DNA of 64,000 nucleotides from VAZQ01 sp963712565 (GCA_963712565.1 CAVQIP010000018.1:1-64000); one strand, 5' to 3'; numbered from the stretch's first letter, positions 8,738 to 19,933 are shown. Program-made: numbers and translations. Notes: generated by a model from the letters alone, not told the origin.

Positions 8738-8872
8738 GTGAAGCGGACCTATCAACCGAGCAAGCTGGTGCGCAAGCGCCGTCACGGTTTTCGTGCCCGC
8801 ATGGCGACCAAAGGCGGTCGCAGGGTGATTGCCGCGCGCCGCGCGCGCGGACGCAAGCGGCTCAGCGCCTGA
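8738..8872 (+). CDS. rpmH: Ribosomal protein L34
   Basis: A GTG at 8738 opens the 44-residue protein VKRTYQPSKLVRKRRHGFRA..., the near-universal L34 sequence ending RGRKRLSA. It is part of the large ribosomal subunit. It is the usual first gene of the rpmH-rnpA-yidC run and is followed 30 bases later by rnpA. A purine-rich GGAGAACG sits upstream as ribosome binding site. It is below common gene-length cut-offs and easy to miss. Confidence 0.97.
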   Translation: MKRTYQPSKLVRKRRHGFRARMATKGGRRVIAARRARGRKRLSA

Positions 8873-8902
8873 CGTTGGCCGCGACGCGGCCGGCGTCGTC
8901 CC

Positions 8903-9232
8903 ATGGAGCGGCTCAGGCACCGCGCCGATTTCCTGGCTGCCGCGGCCGGGGTCAAGGTCCCGACCGCGGCTTTCGTGTTGCAGGCGCGCAAGCGACGGGA
9001 TGGTGGTCCGGTACGCGTCGGCTTCACCGTCTCGAGAAAGGTCGGAACCGCGGTCGAACGCAATCGGGTGCGGCGACGCCTCAGGGAAATGGTGAGGCTA
9101 TCGGCCGCGACTGGTCTTTCCGCCGGTCATGACTATGTGCTGGTCGGCCGGCGCGCCGCCTTGGCGCTGCCATTCGAGCAAATCACCGAGGATTTCAAGC
9201 GCGCGCTGCGGCGGCTGCGGGTTCCCAGATGA
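8903..9232 (+). CDS. rnpA: Ribonuclease P protein component
   Basis: This 109-residue basic protein is the protein cofactor of RNase P, which matures tRNA 5' ends. It shows the typical start (MERLRHRADFLAAAAG) and the RNA-binding signature VGFTVSRKVGTAVERNRVRRRLREMVR. Its stop overlaps the yidC start (ATGA at 9229-9232), so translation is probably coupled. The small yidD gene that often lies between rnpA and yidC is absent. Confidence 0.95.
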   Translation: MERLRHRADFLAAAAGVKVPTAAFVLQARKRRDGGPVRVGFTVSRKVGTAVERNRVRRRLREMVRLSAATGLSAGHDYVLVGRRAALALPFEQITEDFKRALRRLRVPR

Positions 9233-11142
9233 GCGATCAAAAGAACACAATCCTTGCCATCGTGCTCTCCGCGCTCGTCCTGATCGGATGGCAGATCTAT
9301 TTCGGCGTCCCGCAGCTGGACAAACAGAAGCAGCAGCAGGCGCATGAGCGTTCGCAGCCGCCGCCCGCACCCCAGCAACCATCCGGCGCGACGCAGGAGC
9401 AGACCGGCGCTCCGGCCGCTCCGGCAACGACGCCGCAAGTACCCGGCCAGCCGACCGCCGCTCCGGCGCAGGCCCTCACCCGGGAGGCCGCACTCGCAGC
9501 TTCCCCGCGCGTGCGCATCGAGACGCCAAGTCTCGCCGGCTCGATCGCGCTCAAGGGCGCCCGCATCGACGACCTGTCGCTGATCAAGTACCGCGAGACC
9601 GTCGACCCCAACTCGCCCCCGATCGTGCTGCTCGCGCCCTCGGGCAGCCCGCATCCGTTCTACGCCGACTTCGGCTGGTCGCCGCCCAGCGGGGTGTCGG
9701 TGAAACTGCCGGGTTCCGATACCTTGTGGCGGCAGCAGGGCACCGGCGCGCTTTCCGTCGGCCATCCGGTGACGCTCGTCTACGACAACGGCGAAGGGCT
9801 CGAGTTCCGGCGCAGCATCGCGGTCGACGACAAATACCTGTTCACGCTCAAGGACGAGGTCGTGAACAAGGGCGCCGCGCCGGTGACGCTCTATCCTTAT
9901 GGGCTGATCTCGCGTCACGGAACGCCGCAGACGCTCGGCTACTACATCCTGCACGAAGGCCTGATCGGCGTGTTCGGCGACAAGGGTTTGCAGGAGGAGA
10001 CCTACGCGAACATCGAGAAGCAGAAGTCCATCTCCTTTACCGCCGCCAACGTCTGGCTCGGCATCACCGACAAGTATTGGGCCGCAACCCTCCTCCCCGA
10101 CACCACCACCCGCGTCGACGCGAAGTTCTCGACCAGCATTATCGGCAATAACATCAGGACCTATCAAAGCGACTATCTCGGCCCGGCGCACACCATCGCA
10201 CCGGGCGGGAGCGCCGCCGTCGACGGCCGCCTGTTCGCCGGCGCCAAGGAGGTCGGCGTCGTCGACAACTATGACAGGGAGCTCAAGCTCAACCGCTTCG
10301 AGCTGCTGATCGACTGGGGCTACTTCTACTTCATCACCAAGCCGCTGTTCCTGGTGATGGACTGGATCTATCGCCACGTCGGCAATTTCGGCGTCGCCAT
10401 CCTGATCGTCACCGTCATCATCAAGTTCTTCTTCTTCCCGCTCGCCAACAAGTCCTACGCCTCGATGGCGAAGATGAAGGCGGTGCAGCCGGAGATGATG
10501 GCGATCCGCGAGCGCTTTGCCGACGACAAGATGAAGCAGCAGCAGGCGATGATGGAGCTCTACAAGAAGGAGAAGATCAACCCGATCGCCGGCTGCCTGC
10601 CGATCCTCATCCAGGTCCCGGTCTTCTTCGCGCTCTACAAGGTGCTGTTCGTCACCATCGAGATGCGGCACGCGCCGTTCTTCGGCTGGATCAAGGATCT
10701 CGCGGCGCCGGACCCGACCACGGTGTTCAACCTGTTCGGGCTCATCCCGTGGGATCCCTCGCACCTCCCGCTGCTCGGACCGTTCCTGATGCTCGGCATC
10801 TGGCCGCTCATCATGGGCGTGACCATGTGGTTCCAGATGAAGCTCAACCCGCCGCCGCCCGACCCGACGCAGGCGATGATCTTCAACTACATGCCGATCA
10901 TCTTCACTTTCATGCTGGCGAGCTTCCCGGCCGGGCTGGTGATCTATTGGGCCTGGAACAACACGCTCTCGGTCGCGCAGCAGAGCGTGATCATGCACAA
11001 ACACGGCGCCAAGATCGAGCTGTGGGACAATCTCAAATCCACACGGGAAGGCGTGAAGGGCCTTTTCAAGAAAACATGGGAAAGCCTGAAGGGCCTTTTC
11101 AAAAAAAAAAGTGACCCAGGCGTAAGCGGCTCTTCGTCATGA
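9229..11142 (+). CDS. yidC: Membrane protein insertase YidC
   Basis: The 637-residue protein inserts and folds inner-membrane proteins. It shows the long Gram-negative form: an N-terminal helix (NTILAIVLSALVLIGWQIYF), a Gln/Pro/Ala-rich linker, the periplasmic beta-domain (~80-350) and the five-helix C-terminal core with the marker segments LANKSYASMAKMKAVQPEM and NPIAGCLPILIQVPVFFALYK. The C-terminus is basic (KGLFKKTWESLKGLFKKKS), with a near-exact repeat of KGLFKK, as expected for ribosome contact. It overlaps rnpA at its start and engB at its end, both by ATGA. Confidence 0.97.
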   Translation: MSDQKNTILAIVLSALVLIGWQIYFGVPQLDKQKQQQAHERSQPPPAPQQPSGATQEQTGAPAAPATTPQVPGQPTAAPAQALTREAALAASPRVRIETPSLAGSIALKGARIDDLSLIKYRETVDPNSPPIVLLAPSGSPHPFYADFGWSPPSGVSVKLPGSDTLWRQQGTGALSVGHPVTLVYDNGEGLEFRRSIAVDDKYLFTLKDEVVNKGAAPVTLYPYGLISRHGTPQTLGYYILHEGLIGVFGDKGLQEETYANIEKQKSISFTAANVWLGITDKYWAATLLPDTTTRVDAKFSTSIIGNNIRTYQSDYLGPAHTIAPGGSAAVDGRLFAGAKEVGVVDNYDRELKLNRFELLIDWGYFYFITKPLFLVMDWIYRHVGNFGVAILIVTVIIKFFFFPLANKSYASMAKMKAVQPEMMAIRERFADDKMKQQQAMMELYKKEKINPIAGCLPILIQVPVFFALYKVLFVTIEMRHAPFFGWIKDLAAPDPTTVFNLFGLIPWDPSHLPLLGPFLMLGIWPLIMGVTMWFQMKLNPPPPDPTQAMIFNYMPIIFTFMLASFPAGLVIYWAWNNTLSVAQQSVIMHKHGAKIELWDNLKSTREGVKGLFKKTWESLKGLFKKKSDPGVSGSSS

Positions 11143-11807
11143 GCGGCCGGGAGGCAGCCGTCTCTGCCTCGCCGTTGAGCCGCGCGGAGATCGAAGCCGG
11201 CCGCAGGCTGTTCGCCGGTGACTGGCGTTTCGTCGCCGCCGCCGGGACGGTCACCGCGCTGCCGCCGATGCGCGGCATCGAAATCGCCTTCGCCGGCCGT
11301 TCCAATGTCGGCAAATCGAGCCTGATCAATGCGCTCACCGGACGGCGCGCGCTCGCGCGCACCTCGCACACGCCGGGCCGCACCCAGGAGCTGATCTTCT
11401 TCACCGGGCCGCCGCGGCTCACGCTGGTCGACATGCCGGGATACGGCTACGCCGCCGCCGCCAAGGCGAAGATCAAGGCCTGGACCGCATTGATCCACGC
11501 CTTTCTGCAGGGGCGCGCCAATCTCGCCCGCGTCTATCTGCTCATCGATGCCCGCCATGGACTCAAGGCCGTCGACGAGGCGGTGCTCGAGGCGTTGGAC
11601 AAGGCCGCGGTGAACTACCAGGTGGTGCTGACCAAGGCCGACGAGAACAAGGAAGTTGCCGCCCTCCTCGCCGCGACCGAAGCGGCTCTGGCCGAGCATC
11701 CGGCGGCTCACCCCGTGGTGCTGGCGACCTCGGCGCGCACCGGTGCCGGCATATCCGAGCTGCGATCCGCCATCGCCCGCCTGCTCAAGGAGCGTGGGGC
11801 GGATTAG
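11139..11807 (+). CDS. engB: Ribosome biogenesis GTPase EngB (YihA/YsxC)
   Basis: This 222-residue TRAFAC GTPase assists large-subunit assembly. G1 is GRSNVGKSSLIN, G3 DMPGYG, G4 LTKAD, and the switch region TSHTPGRTQ is characteristic of the EngB family. An N-terminal extension of ~45 residues precedes the G domain, and the C-terminal SARTGAGISELR is the G5 region. It overlaps the yidC stop by ATGA, so the rpmH-rnpA-yidC-engB genes form a tight run that argB probably extends. Confidence 0.95.
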   Translation: MSGREAAVSASPLSRAEIEAGRRLFAGDWRFVAAAGTVTALPPMRGIEIAFAGRSNVGKSSLINALTGRRALARTSHTPGRTQELIFFTGPPRLTLVDMPGYGYAAAAKAKIKAWTALIHAFLQGRANLARVYLLIDARHGLKAVDEAVLEALDKAAVNYQVVLTKADENKEVAALLAATEAALAEHPAAHPVVLATSARTGAGISELRSAIARLLKERGAD

Positions 11808-11924
11808 ACCGCCGGCCGCGGAGCCGTTGGTCAGCCCTCTTCCGCCCGGACCAGCGGCTCGCTAAAAGGCGCAGCGACTCTTGATGCCCGCGGCGCTCCG
11901 CCGGGATTGCTCGGAACAGCCTCG

Positions 11925-12809
11925 ATGACCGTTTCGCCCCATGACATCGCCCGCGTCTTGTCGGAAGCGCTTCCGCACATGCAGCGCTACGACGAGGAGA
12001 CCGTAGTGGTGAAATACGGGGGCCATGCCATGGGCGAGGAGGACGCCGCCAAGAGCTTCGCCCGCGATATCGTGCTGATGGAGCAGACCGCCATCAATCC
12101 GGTGGTGGTGCACGGCGGCGGGCCGCAGATCGGCGACATGCTCAACCGGCTCGGCATCAAGTCGGAATTCGCCGGCGGCCTGCGCGTGACCGACGCGGCC
12201 ACGATCGAGATCGTCGAGATGGTGCTCGCCGGCTCCATCAACAAGCAGATCGTCGGCTTCATCAACGGCGCCGGCGGCAAGGCGGTCGGGCTTTGCGGCA
12301 AGGACGGCAACATGGTGGTCGCGCGCAAGGCGACGCGCACGATGGTCGATCCCGATTCCAACCTCGAAAAGATCGTCGATCTCGGCTTCGTCGGCGAGCC
12401 CGAAAAGGTCGACGTCACCGTGCTCACCCAGATCCTCGGCCGCGACCTCATTCCGGTGCTGGCGCCGCTGGCGACCTCCAAGGAGGGCGTCACCTACAAC
12501 GTCAACGCCGACACCTTCGCCGGTGCGATCGCCGGCGCGCTCAAGGCCAAGCGGCTGCTGCTGCTCACCGACGTACCGGGCGTGCTCGACAAGTCGAAGA
12601 ACCTGATCAAGCAGCTCTCCGCCGACGAGGCGCGGGCGCTGATCGCCGACGGCACCATCTCCGGCGGCATGATTCCCAAGGTCGAAACCTGCATCTATGC
12701 GCTCGAGGCCGGCGTCGAGGGCGTGGTCATCCTCGACGGCAAAGTGGAGCACGCGGTGCTGCTCGAGCTCCTCACCGACCATGGCGCCGGCACGCTGATG
12801 ACGCGGTGA
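11925..12809 (+). CDS. argB: Acetylglutamate kinase
   Basis: ArgB phosphorylates N-acetylglutamate in arginine synthesis. The 294-residue protein has the amino-acid kinase fold with VVKYGGHAMG near the start, VVVHGGGPQIGDML (substrate glycines), the ATP-site segment LLLLTDVPGVLD and ISGGMIPKVETC. The ATG at 11925 was chosen; a TTG at 11907 is possible in frame. It lies 117 bases after engB on the same strand, as in many Hyphomicrobiales. Confidence 0.95.
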   Translation: MTVSPHDIARVLSEALPHMQRYDEETVVVKYGGHAMGEEDAAKSFARDIVLMEQTAINPVVVHGGGPQIGDMLNRLGIKSEFAGGLRVTDAATIEIVEMVLAGSINKQIVGFINGAGGKAVGLCGKDGNMVVARKATRTMVDPDSNLEKIVDLGFVGEPEKVDVTVLTQILGRDLIPVLAPLATSKEGVTYNVNADTFAGAIAGALKAKRLLLLTDVPGVLDKSKNLIKQLSADEARALIADGTISGGMIPKVETCIYALEAGVEGVVILDGKVEHAVLLELLTDHGAGTLMTR

Positions 12810-12857
12810 TGTGCGCTGCTACAGCGTTTTCCACCTGTTTTGATCCCGTCTTCGGTC

Positions 12858-12945
12858 GTCATTGCCGGGCTTGACCCGGCAATCCATCTTGCAAGAAGCC
12901 TCTTACGAAAAAGGATGGACCCGCGGGTCAAGCCCGCGGGTGACG
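12858..12945. repeat. Paired REP-like (REPIN-like) element
   Basis: Two hairpins face each other. ATTGCCGGG/CCCGGCAAT (12861-12869 with 12875-12883) and ACCCGCGGG/CCCGCGGGT (12919-12927 with 12933-12941) each enclose a five-base loop (CTTGA and TCAAG, reverse complements of one another), and CCATC and GGATGG in the middle are also complementary. This is the layout of a REP doublet. It lies between the convergent argB and aldo/keto reductase genes and may also act as a bidirectional transcript end. Confidence 0.75.
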
Positions 12946-12989
12946 CAGGTGGGGTATGCACTGATGAGTCAAACCCGCCGAAAAACGCG

Positions 12990-13985
12990 CTACCCCGCCT
13001 GCTCGCTGTCCATGTGGGCGAGCACCGCCGGCAGATAGCGCGTCCCGGCGACCGCCTCCGCCGGCACCGCTTGGGCGATGCGGGCGAGGTCGCCGGGCGC
13101 GAGCGTGATGTCGAGCGCGCCCAGTGCCTCGGCGAGCTGATCGCGCCGGCGGGCGCCGATCAACGGCACGACGTCATCGCCGCGCGTGCGCATCCAGGCG
13201 AAGGCGAGTTGCGCGGTCGAGGCATTCTTCTCGCGCGCGATGGCAGCGAGCGCGCGGACCAGCGCCAGGTTGCGCGGAAAGTTCTCGGCGGAGAAACGCG
13301 GCATGCGCGTGCGAATCTCGCCCGCCTCCTTGGAGGCCTGCGCGCTGTCGCTGATCAGGCCGCGCGAGAGCACGCCGTAGGCGACGAGCGCGATCCCGAG
13401 CTCGCGGATGGTCGGCAGAATCTCTTTCTCGACGCCGCGGCTGAGCAGGGAATACTCGATTTGCAGCGCCGCGATCGGATGCGCCGCGTGCGCGCGGCGG
13501 ATCGATTTCGCCGACGCCTCCGACAGGCCGACGTGACGAACATATCCGGCCTTCACCATATCGGCGATGGCGCCGATGGTATCCTCGATCGGCACGGTGG
13601 GATCGAGCCGCGCCGGCTGATAGAGATCGACATAGTCGGTGCCGAGGCGTCGCAGGCTGTAGGCCAGAAAGTTCTTCACCGAATTCGGCCGGCCGTCGTC
13701 GCCGAGAAATTTGAGGTCGGGTCCGCGCATCGCGCCGAATTTGACCGCGATGAAGGCGCGCTCGCGCTTGCCGCCCTTGAGCGCCTCCCTGATCAGCATC
13801 TCGTTGTGTCCGGAGCCGTAGAAGTCGCCGGTGTCGAGCATGGTGATGCCGGCCTCGAGCGCGGCGTGGATGGTCGCGATCAATTCCGTGTCGTCGGCGG
13901 CGCCGTAGCCGCCGGACATGCCCATGCAGCCGAGACCCATCGCGGATACCTCCGGACCGCCTCGTCCCAATCGAACCAGCCGCAT
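12990..13985 (-). CDS. Aldo/keto reductase
   Basis: From the Met at 13985 (GAGGAG about seven bases upstream) the product is a 331-residue TIM-barrel NADPH oxidoreductase. Visible are GLGCMGMSGGYG, LDTGDFYGSGHNE (catalytic Asp and Tyr), AVKFG (Lys) and the cofactor-site segment VPLIGARRRDQL. The position of the usual catalytic His reads DLYQPARLD, with Ala in its place, a known variant in this subfamily. The substrate is unknown; such enzymes reduce small aldehydes and ketones. It converges on argB across the REP doublet. Confidence 0.85.
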   Translation of the reverse strand: MRLVRLGRGGPEVSAMGLGCMGMSGGYGAADDTELIATIHAALEAGITMLDTGDFYGSGHNEMLIREALKGGKRERAFIAVKFGAMRGPDLKFLGDDGRPNSVKNFLAYSLRRLGTDYVDLYQPARLDPTVPIEDTIGAIADMVKAGYVRHVGLSEASAKSIRRAHAAHPIAALQIEYSLLSRGVEKEILPTIRELGIALVAYGVLSRGLISDSAQASKEAGEIRTRMPRFSAENFPRNLALVRALAAIAREKNASTAQLAFAWMRTRGDDVVPLIGARRRDQLAEALGALDITLAPGDLARIAQAVPAEAVAGTRYLPAVLAHMDSEQAG

Positions 13986-14146
13986 CACGATCTCCTCGTT
14001 GGTCAGGCGCGCCAATCTGAACGGATGGTCATCGCATCGGCCACCAATGTTCCAGGGGGTAACGGTATCTGCACGGAGGAAACCAACGTATCACCTCGCG
14101 CGTTGGATTCCGTGGGCGATATGGAGGGCGGTCCGGAGTCCGTGCC

Positions 14147-15708
14147 ATGTGGAAAACGACCATTCGCATCGCGACATTTGTTGCCCTTTCTGTCGGAATT
14201 GCCGGAACCGCAGCCGCGGCGCCGCCGGGCAAGCCGCACGGGGGTCCGGCGCCACATGCCGCACCCGCGCCGCGCGCGGCGCCGGCACCTCGTGCAGCCG
14301 CGCCTCGGCCGGCTCCGTCTCCGCGCATCGCCGCACCGCGCGCGGCGCCGCAAGCATCCGCACCGCGGGCGGCCCCGCACGCGCCCCGCGCCGCGTCGCA
14401 GCAGATGGCGCAGCCGCGCGGCGGTCCCTCGCCGTCGGCCGGCAAACGCCACGAGCCGGCGGCGCGGACGTTGGCGTCTCCGGCTCGTGAAAAAGCCCGT
14501 GAGAAGCCGCAGCTCGACGGTCGCGGCGGACAAAACCTTGCGCAGCCCAATCCGCGCGACAATCCGGTACGACAAAACCGCGAGAGATCGCAGGCGGCCG
14601 GACCGTCCGACCGCGTCGGGCGCGGCGTGACGACACAAAACCCACCGGGCGGGACGTTCCGATCCGCCGATACCAACCGCGCGGTCGCGGGTCGCGTGCT
14701 GCGCAATCCGTCTTTCGCCAACCGACCCGCCGACGGCGGGCCCAATGCGCGCCAGCTGGCGCGTTCGACCTTCCAGGGCCGCTTCTTCGATCCGGGGTGG
14801 CGACGGCACCATGCCCGTCCGATCGTCATCGGTTGGGTCGGCCCGCTGTTCTGGCCTTATGCCTACGACGATTTCGTCGGCTACACGTTCTACCCCTACG
14901 CCTACGACACGTTCTGGCCCTACGCCTATGACGACCTCTACGACGGCATGTTCGGCCGCTATGCCGCGGGCTATGGCGGCACCTATGCCGCGGTTGGAAG
15001 ACGCCGCGCGTCGACAGCGGGCGAAGCGTCAGCGCCGACCTGTGCAGCGGCCAGACCGCGGGGCTGACCGACTGGCCGATCGAGCGCATCGCGCAAACGG
15101 TCGAGCCCGACGACGCCCAGCGCGCCGCGCTCGACGGGGTCAAGGATGCCACGGCGAAGGCGCTCGACATCCTCAAGGCGTCGTGTCCGACCGAGTTGCC
15201 GAGCACGCCGACCGGACGGATCGAGGCCATGCGCCTGCGGCTGCAAGCCATGCTGCAGGCGGTCCGCATCGTGCGGCCCGCGGTGGACAAGTTCTACCAG
15301 TCGCTCAACGACGAACAGAAGGCGCGTTTCAACGCGCTCGGCCCCGACGGCAGCGCGGATCAACAACAATCCCGCCGCGACCTCACACAGGTATGCGGCG
15401 AGCGCGCATCGGGCATCGCCGGCTTGCCCTTGGAGCGGATCGAGCGGGCGGTGCGACCCGACGAGGCGCAACGTCGCGCCCTTAGGGAGCTCGAGGATGC
15501 CTCCTCGGAAGCCGTCAATCTCATGAAGTCGGACTGCCCCACCGATCGGGCGTTGACGCCGGTCGGTCGTCTGGAAGCCATGGAGCAGAGACTCGATGCG
15601 ATGCTGCGCGCGGTGCAGACCGTGCAGCCCGCGCTCGAGAAGTTCTACGGCTCATTGGGGGACGAGCAGAAGGAACGGTTCAATCGACTGAGCCCCGCGC
15701 AGGGTTGA
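14147..15708 (+). CDS. Spy/LTXXQ-like exported protein with tandem modules, frame break near 14,995
   Basis: A signal peptide (WKTTIRIATFVALSVGIAGTAAAA) leads into a ~130-residue Ala/Pro/Arg low-complexity region and a Tyr/Trp-rich hydrophobic patch (WPYAYDDFVGYTFYPYAYD). The frame breaks around 14,990-15,000 and continues at RVDSGRSVSADLCSG to the stop at 15706-15708; the span lacks one base. After the break come two similar helical modules of ~95 residues, each running C-x-G-x(n)-LP/WP-IERI..V-x-PD-DAQR-AL ... CPT ... GR-EAM..RL-AML-AV..V-PA-KFY-SL-DEQK-RFN. The DEQ-rich helices are those of periplasmic Spy/LTXXQ proteins, linked to envelope stress. Probably one gene of about 520 codons with an assembly error. 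Confidence 0.6.
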
Positions 15709-15766
15709 CGCAGGCCCGAGCCGCGCTCGAGCGTGCCCTCGCCGCCGCCAGCATCGTCGAAGAAAT

Positions 15767-17392
<1,626 letters not shown>

Positions 17393-17726
17393 GACACCCG
17401 GCAGCAGCCGGACTTACTTTTGCTGCCGTATCCCTATGGCCCGATGATAGCGCCCACCCGCCGATCGCGCGACCTATAATTGGAACCACGCGTCCTGCCA
17501 AGGCAGTCCGCGCGCGCAGAGCGCATCGCTGTCCAACGCTCCGCAATGGCCGCAAATCGGAGGAAATACGGAGCGTTCGCCAAACGTGAATCCGGTTTTG
17601 CGCCGCAAACAAGCCGACGCAGGCGCGTCCGCGATGCGCATGCAATGCTTTTTAGCGCGACGCGCAGTTGCAGGCCGGGCGGCGGAATCAGTACCTATGC
17701 TGCGCCGCAGCAGAATGAGCCGGCGG
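17393..17726. other. Intergenic region upstream of pckA
   Basis: About 330 bases separate the pckA start from the 3' end of the hydrolase gene, both on the minus strand. The region must hold the pckA promoter. I see no convincing hairpin, repeat or coding frame in it. Confidence 0.4.
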
Positions 17727-18746
17727 CTATTCCGCCAACCCCTTGCCGACCAGCCATTTCTGGATGAGGTCGGCGACTTGATCGCTGTTCTTGTCCATCA
17801 TCATCATGTGCGAATTGCCCTTGATGCCGGCGTCCGGCAGATCGACGACATCGATGCTGCCGCCGGCGGCCTTGAGAACGCCGGCATAGTCGACGCCGCT
17901 CTGGCGGATCTTCGACCAGCGCGGATGATCCTTGGCATTGTCGCCATAGACCACGAGGATCGGCGAATTCTTGATCGACGCCACCTTGTCGCGCTCGCCG
18001 CCGCGCGTCGGCTCGACCGCCACCAGCGCCTTGACCTTGTCGGGCCGCGCTTCCAGCACCCTGAAGCCGAACGTGCCTGACTGGCTGTGCACCAGCACCA
18101 CGCAGGGACAGACCTTGTCGACCAGCTCAATATAGGCGGCGACGATCTGGTCGTCAGTGGTGAGCCAGCGCGGCACGCCCTGCTTCATGAACTGCTCGTA
18201 GGCGTCGACCGGGAACTGCGTGCCCGGATAGGTCGTGCGCTTGGCTTTGTCGTCGTTCCAGGAGCCGGCCGGTCCGATGCGGAAGCGCTCCCACGGATCG
18301 CCGAACGGAAGGAATACCGCGTCGCCCTTGAAAGTATTGGTCCACCCGGAGCGGCCGCGCTCCATGGCGTCCGAGATATAGCTGTCCCAGCCCTTGCGGA
18401 TGAAATAGGCGAGCCAGCCTTCGCCCCCGTCGGGCTTGGTCTCGTAGGTCACGCCCGTGAGCCCGCCGCCGTGCCACAACAGCAGCGGCAACTTGCCCCT
18501 GCGGTTCTGCGGCAGGAAGTACTGCACGTACATCTGCTCGACCTGATATTTGCCGTTCGGATCCATCTTCGCCGGCACGCCGCCGGGGGTGAATACGATC
18601 TCCTTGATGGGCTGGCCGGTAATCTCGATCAGCCGACCGCCGACATGGAATGAACCCATGTCGCGCAGGACAATCGGCTCCCTGGTCTGGGCCAGGGCCG
18701 AACCTGCCGCGACGCTCAATGCCAGAACGACAGCCAAACGGCGCAT
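17727..18746 (-). CDS. Secreted alpha/beta hydrolase
   Basis: From the Met at 18746, with GGGAGGG just upstream, the product is 339 residues. A signal peptide (RRLAVVLALSVAAGSALAQ) precedes the hydrolase domain. LLLWHGGGLTGVTYE looks like the oxyanion-hole strand, VVLVHSQSGTFGF carries the nucleophile elbow (H-S-Q-S-G), and GNSHMMMMDKNSD near the end supplies a candidate catalytic His. The family is exported esterase-like; the substrate is unknown. A reading frame continues upstream past 18,746, but it runs out of phase through the next gene. Confidence 0.8.
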   Translation of the reverse strand: MRRLAVVLALSVAAGSALAQTREPIVLRDMGSFHVGGRLIEITGQPIKEIVFTPGGVPAKMDPNGKYQVEQMYVQYFLPQNRRGKLPLLLWHGGGLTGVTYETKPDGGEGWLAYFIRKGWDSYISDAMERGRSGWTNTFKGDAVFLPFGDPWERFRIGPAGSWNDDKAKRTTYPGTQFPVDAYEQFMKQGVPRWLTTDDQIVAAYIELVDKVCPCVVLVHSQSGTFGFRVLEARPDKVKALVAVEPTRGGERDKVASIKNSPILVVYGDNAKDHPRWSKIRQSGVDYAGVLKAAGGSIDVVDLPDAGIKGNSHMMMMDKNSDQVADLIQKWLVGKGLAE

Positions 18747-18988
18747 GACGCCCTCCCTTCTCCGATCGACGATCGCAATCGTGTAGCGACGATTGTGACT
18801 CATCCCGGCGGCGCCTGCCATCGCACGCGCGCACGGCACGCCCGCAAAACCAAGAGATCGGAGACTGTGGGCCGGCGCCCGCGCTGTTGCCCAAGCTCGC
18901 GGGCCGCCGTCGAGATCATCGCTGGGCTGGGAAGCTGCCCCGCATCCCGCAGGCGCTCCCGCGCAACCGCGCCGGCGCGGCGCCGCGC

Positions 18989-19711
18989 TTACGCCGCGCG
19001 CGCCTGCTCGGCCATCTGTTTGAGCACCTGTCGCAACACTCCCGGTGCGCGCACGCGCTGCGGGAACGGCAGCCGCAGCGCCGTGCGGTCGAGCTGCAGC
19101 TCGAGCCCCTCGGGGTCGCAGCCGACGCAGCGCCAGTTGCCGTCGGCTGCGCCCAGGAGCTTGATGGCATAGAGCCGCACCGCGTCGGCATGGTCGCCGT
19201 TCATATGCGCGAGAATCTCCGGCTCCGCGGCGATCAGCTCGGCGGCGTCGCCGGTCTCGGTCAGGATGTCCTGCGGCTTGAGATCGACGATGCGGCCGAA
19301 GCCGGCGACCAGATGGGCGGCCGTGAGCGTCATCCGGTAGAAGGCGAAATCGGCGAAGCTCGCGAACATTTCCGCCTCCGGCTGGCGGTCGAGATAGCGC
19401 CGGCGCGCGTCCGGGTCCTCGGTTGCAGCCGCGGTTCCCATCAGCATCACGCGCGCCCCTTGCAGGGGATCGCCTTCCTTGCGCTCGTCGATCATGAGCG
19501 AGACGCGCGGGTCGGCGAGGATATTGCGGGTATGCACGGCGAGGCGCGAGATCAGCAGGAGCGGCGCGCCGTCGGCGGCGGTCGCGACGTTCACCAGCGA
19601 GCAATAGGGATCACCGGAGCCCGGCATCAGGGTCGCCAGCGCCCCCGAGCGGCCCTCGCGCAGCAGCTTCTTGGCGGCGACCGCAGGGTTGAAATCGGGA
19701 GTGGGTTTCAT
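18989..19711 (-). CDS. HugZ-like pyridoxamine-phosphate-oxidase-fold protein with DUF2470
   Basis: From the Met at 19711 (GGAGG about six bases upstream) the protein has 240 residues. The N-terminal split-barrel, flavin-binding-type domain (~1-150; SGALATLMPGSGDPYCSLVNVAT, RVSLMIDERK) is followed by a DUF2470-type C-terminal domain (~160-240; AHMNGDHADAVRLYA, GCDPEGLELQL). This pairing is the layout of haem-degrading/haem-utilisation HugZ relatives. The HMNxDHADA His motif is the C-terminal hallmark. No haem-uptake genes are adjacent. An upstream Met at 19735 is possible. Confidence 0.8.
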   Translation of the reverse strand: MKPTPDFNPAVAAKKLLREGRSGALATLMPGSGDPYCSLVNVATAADGAPLLLISRLAVHTRNILADPRVSLMIDERKEGDPLQGARVMLMGTAAATEDPDARRRYLDRQPEAEMFASFADFAFYRMTLTAAHLVAGFGRIVDLKPQDILTETGDAAELIAAEPEILAHMNGDHADAVRLYAIKLLGAADGNWRCVGCDPEGLELQLDRTALRLPFPQRVRAPGVLRQVLKQMAEQARAA

Positions 19712-19933
19712 TGGCGCCTCCGCGGGAGGATGCATATCTAGCAAGCCGACCCGCGACGGCGAAGCGGGCAAAGGCTCCCCCGACGGCGCGTCAACTTTGG
19801 CTTGGCGCTGAAGGCCAATGGGAGCTATGTTAACAAACCCTTTGACGAATCACGGGTTTGTCAGGGATTCGCCACATTTCGGCCTTGCTTTGGGGGCTTC
19901 AAAGCCCGAGGCGACGCCAGGGACAGGGGCTTC

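Noticed and set aside
9133..11004. Long minus-strand frame of 623 residues opposite yidC
   Set aside because: Antisense shadow of yidC with biased Arg/Asp/His composition and no recognisable domain.
12858..12945. CRISPR-like repeat array
   Set aside because: Only two hairpins facing each other and no spacer-repeat periodicity; it is a REP doublet. No CRISPR array is visible anywhere in the window.
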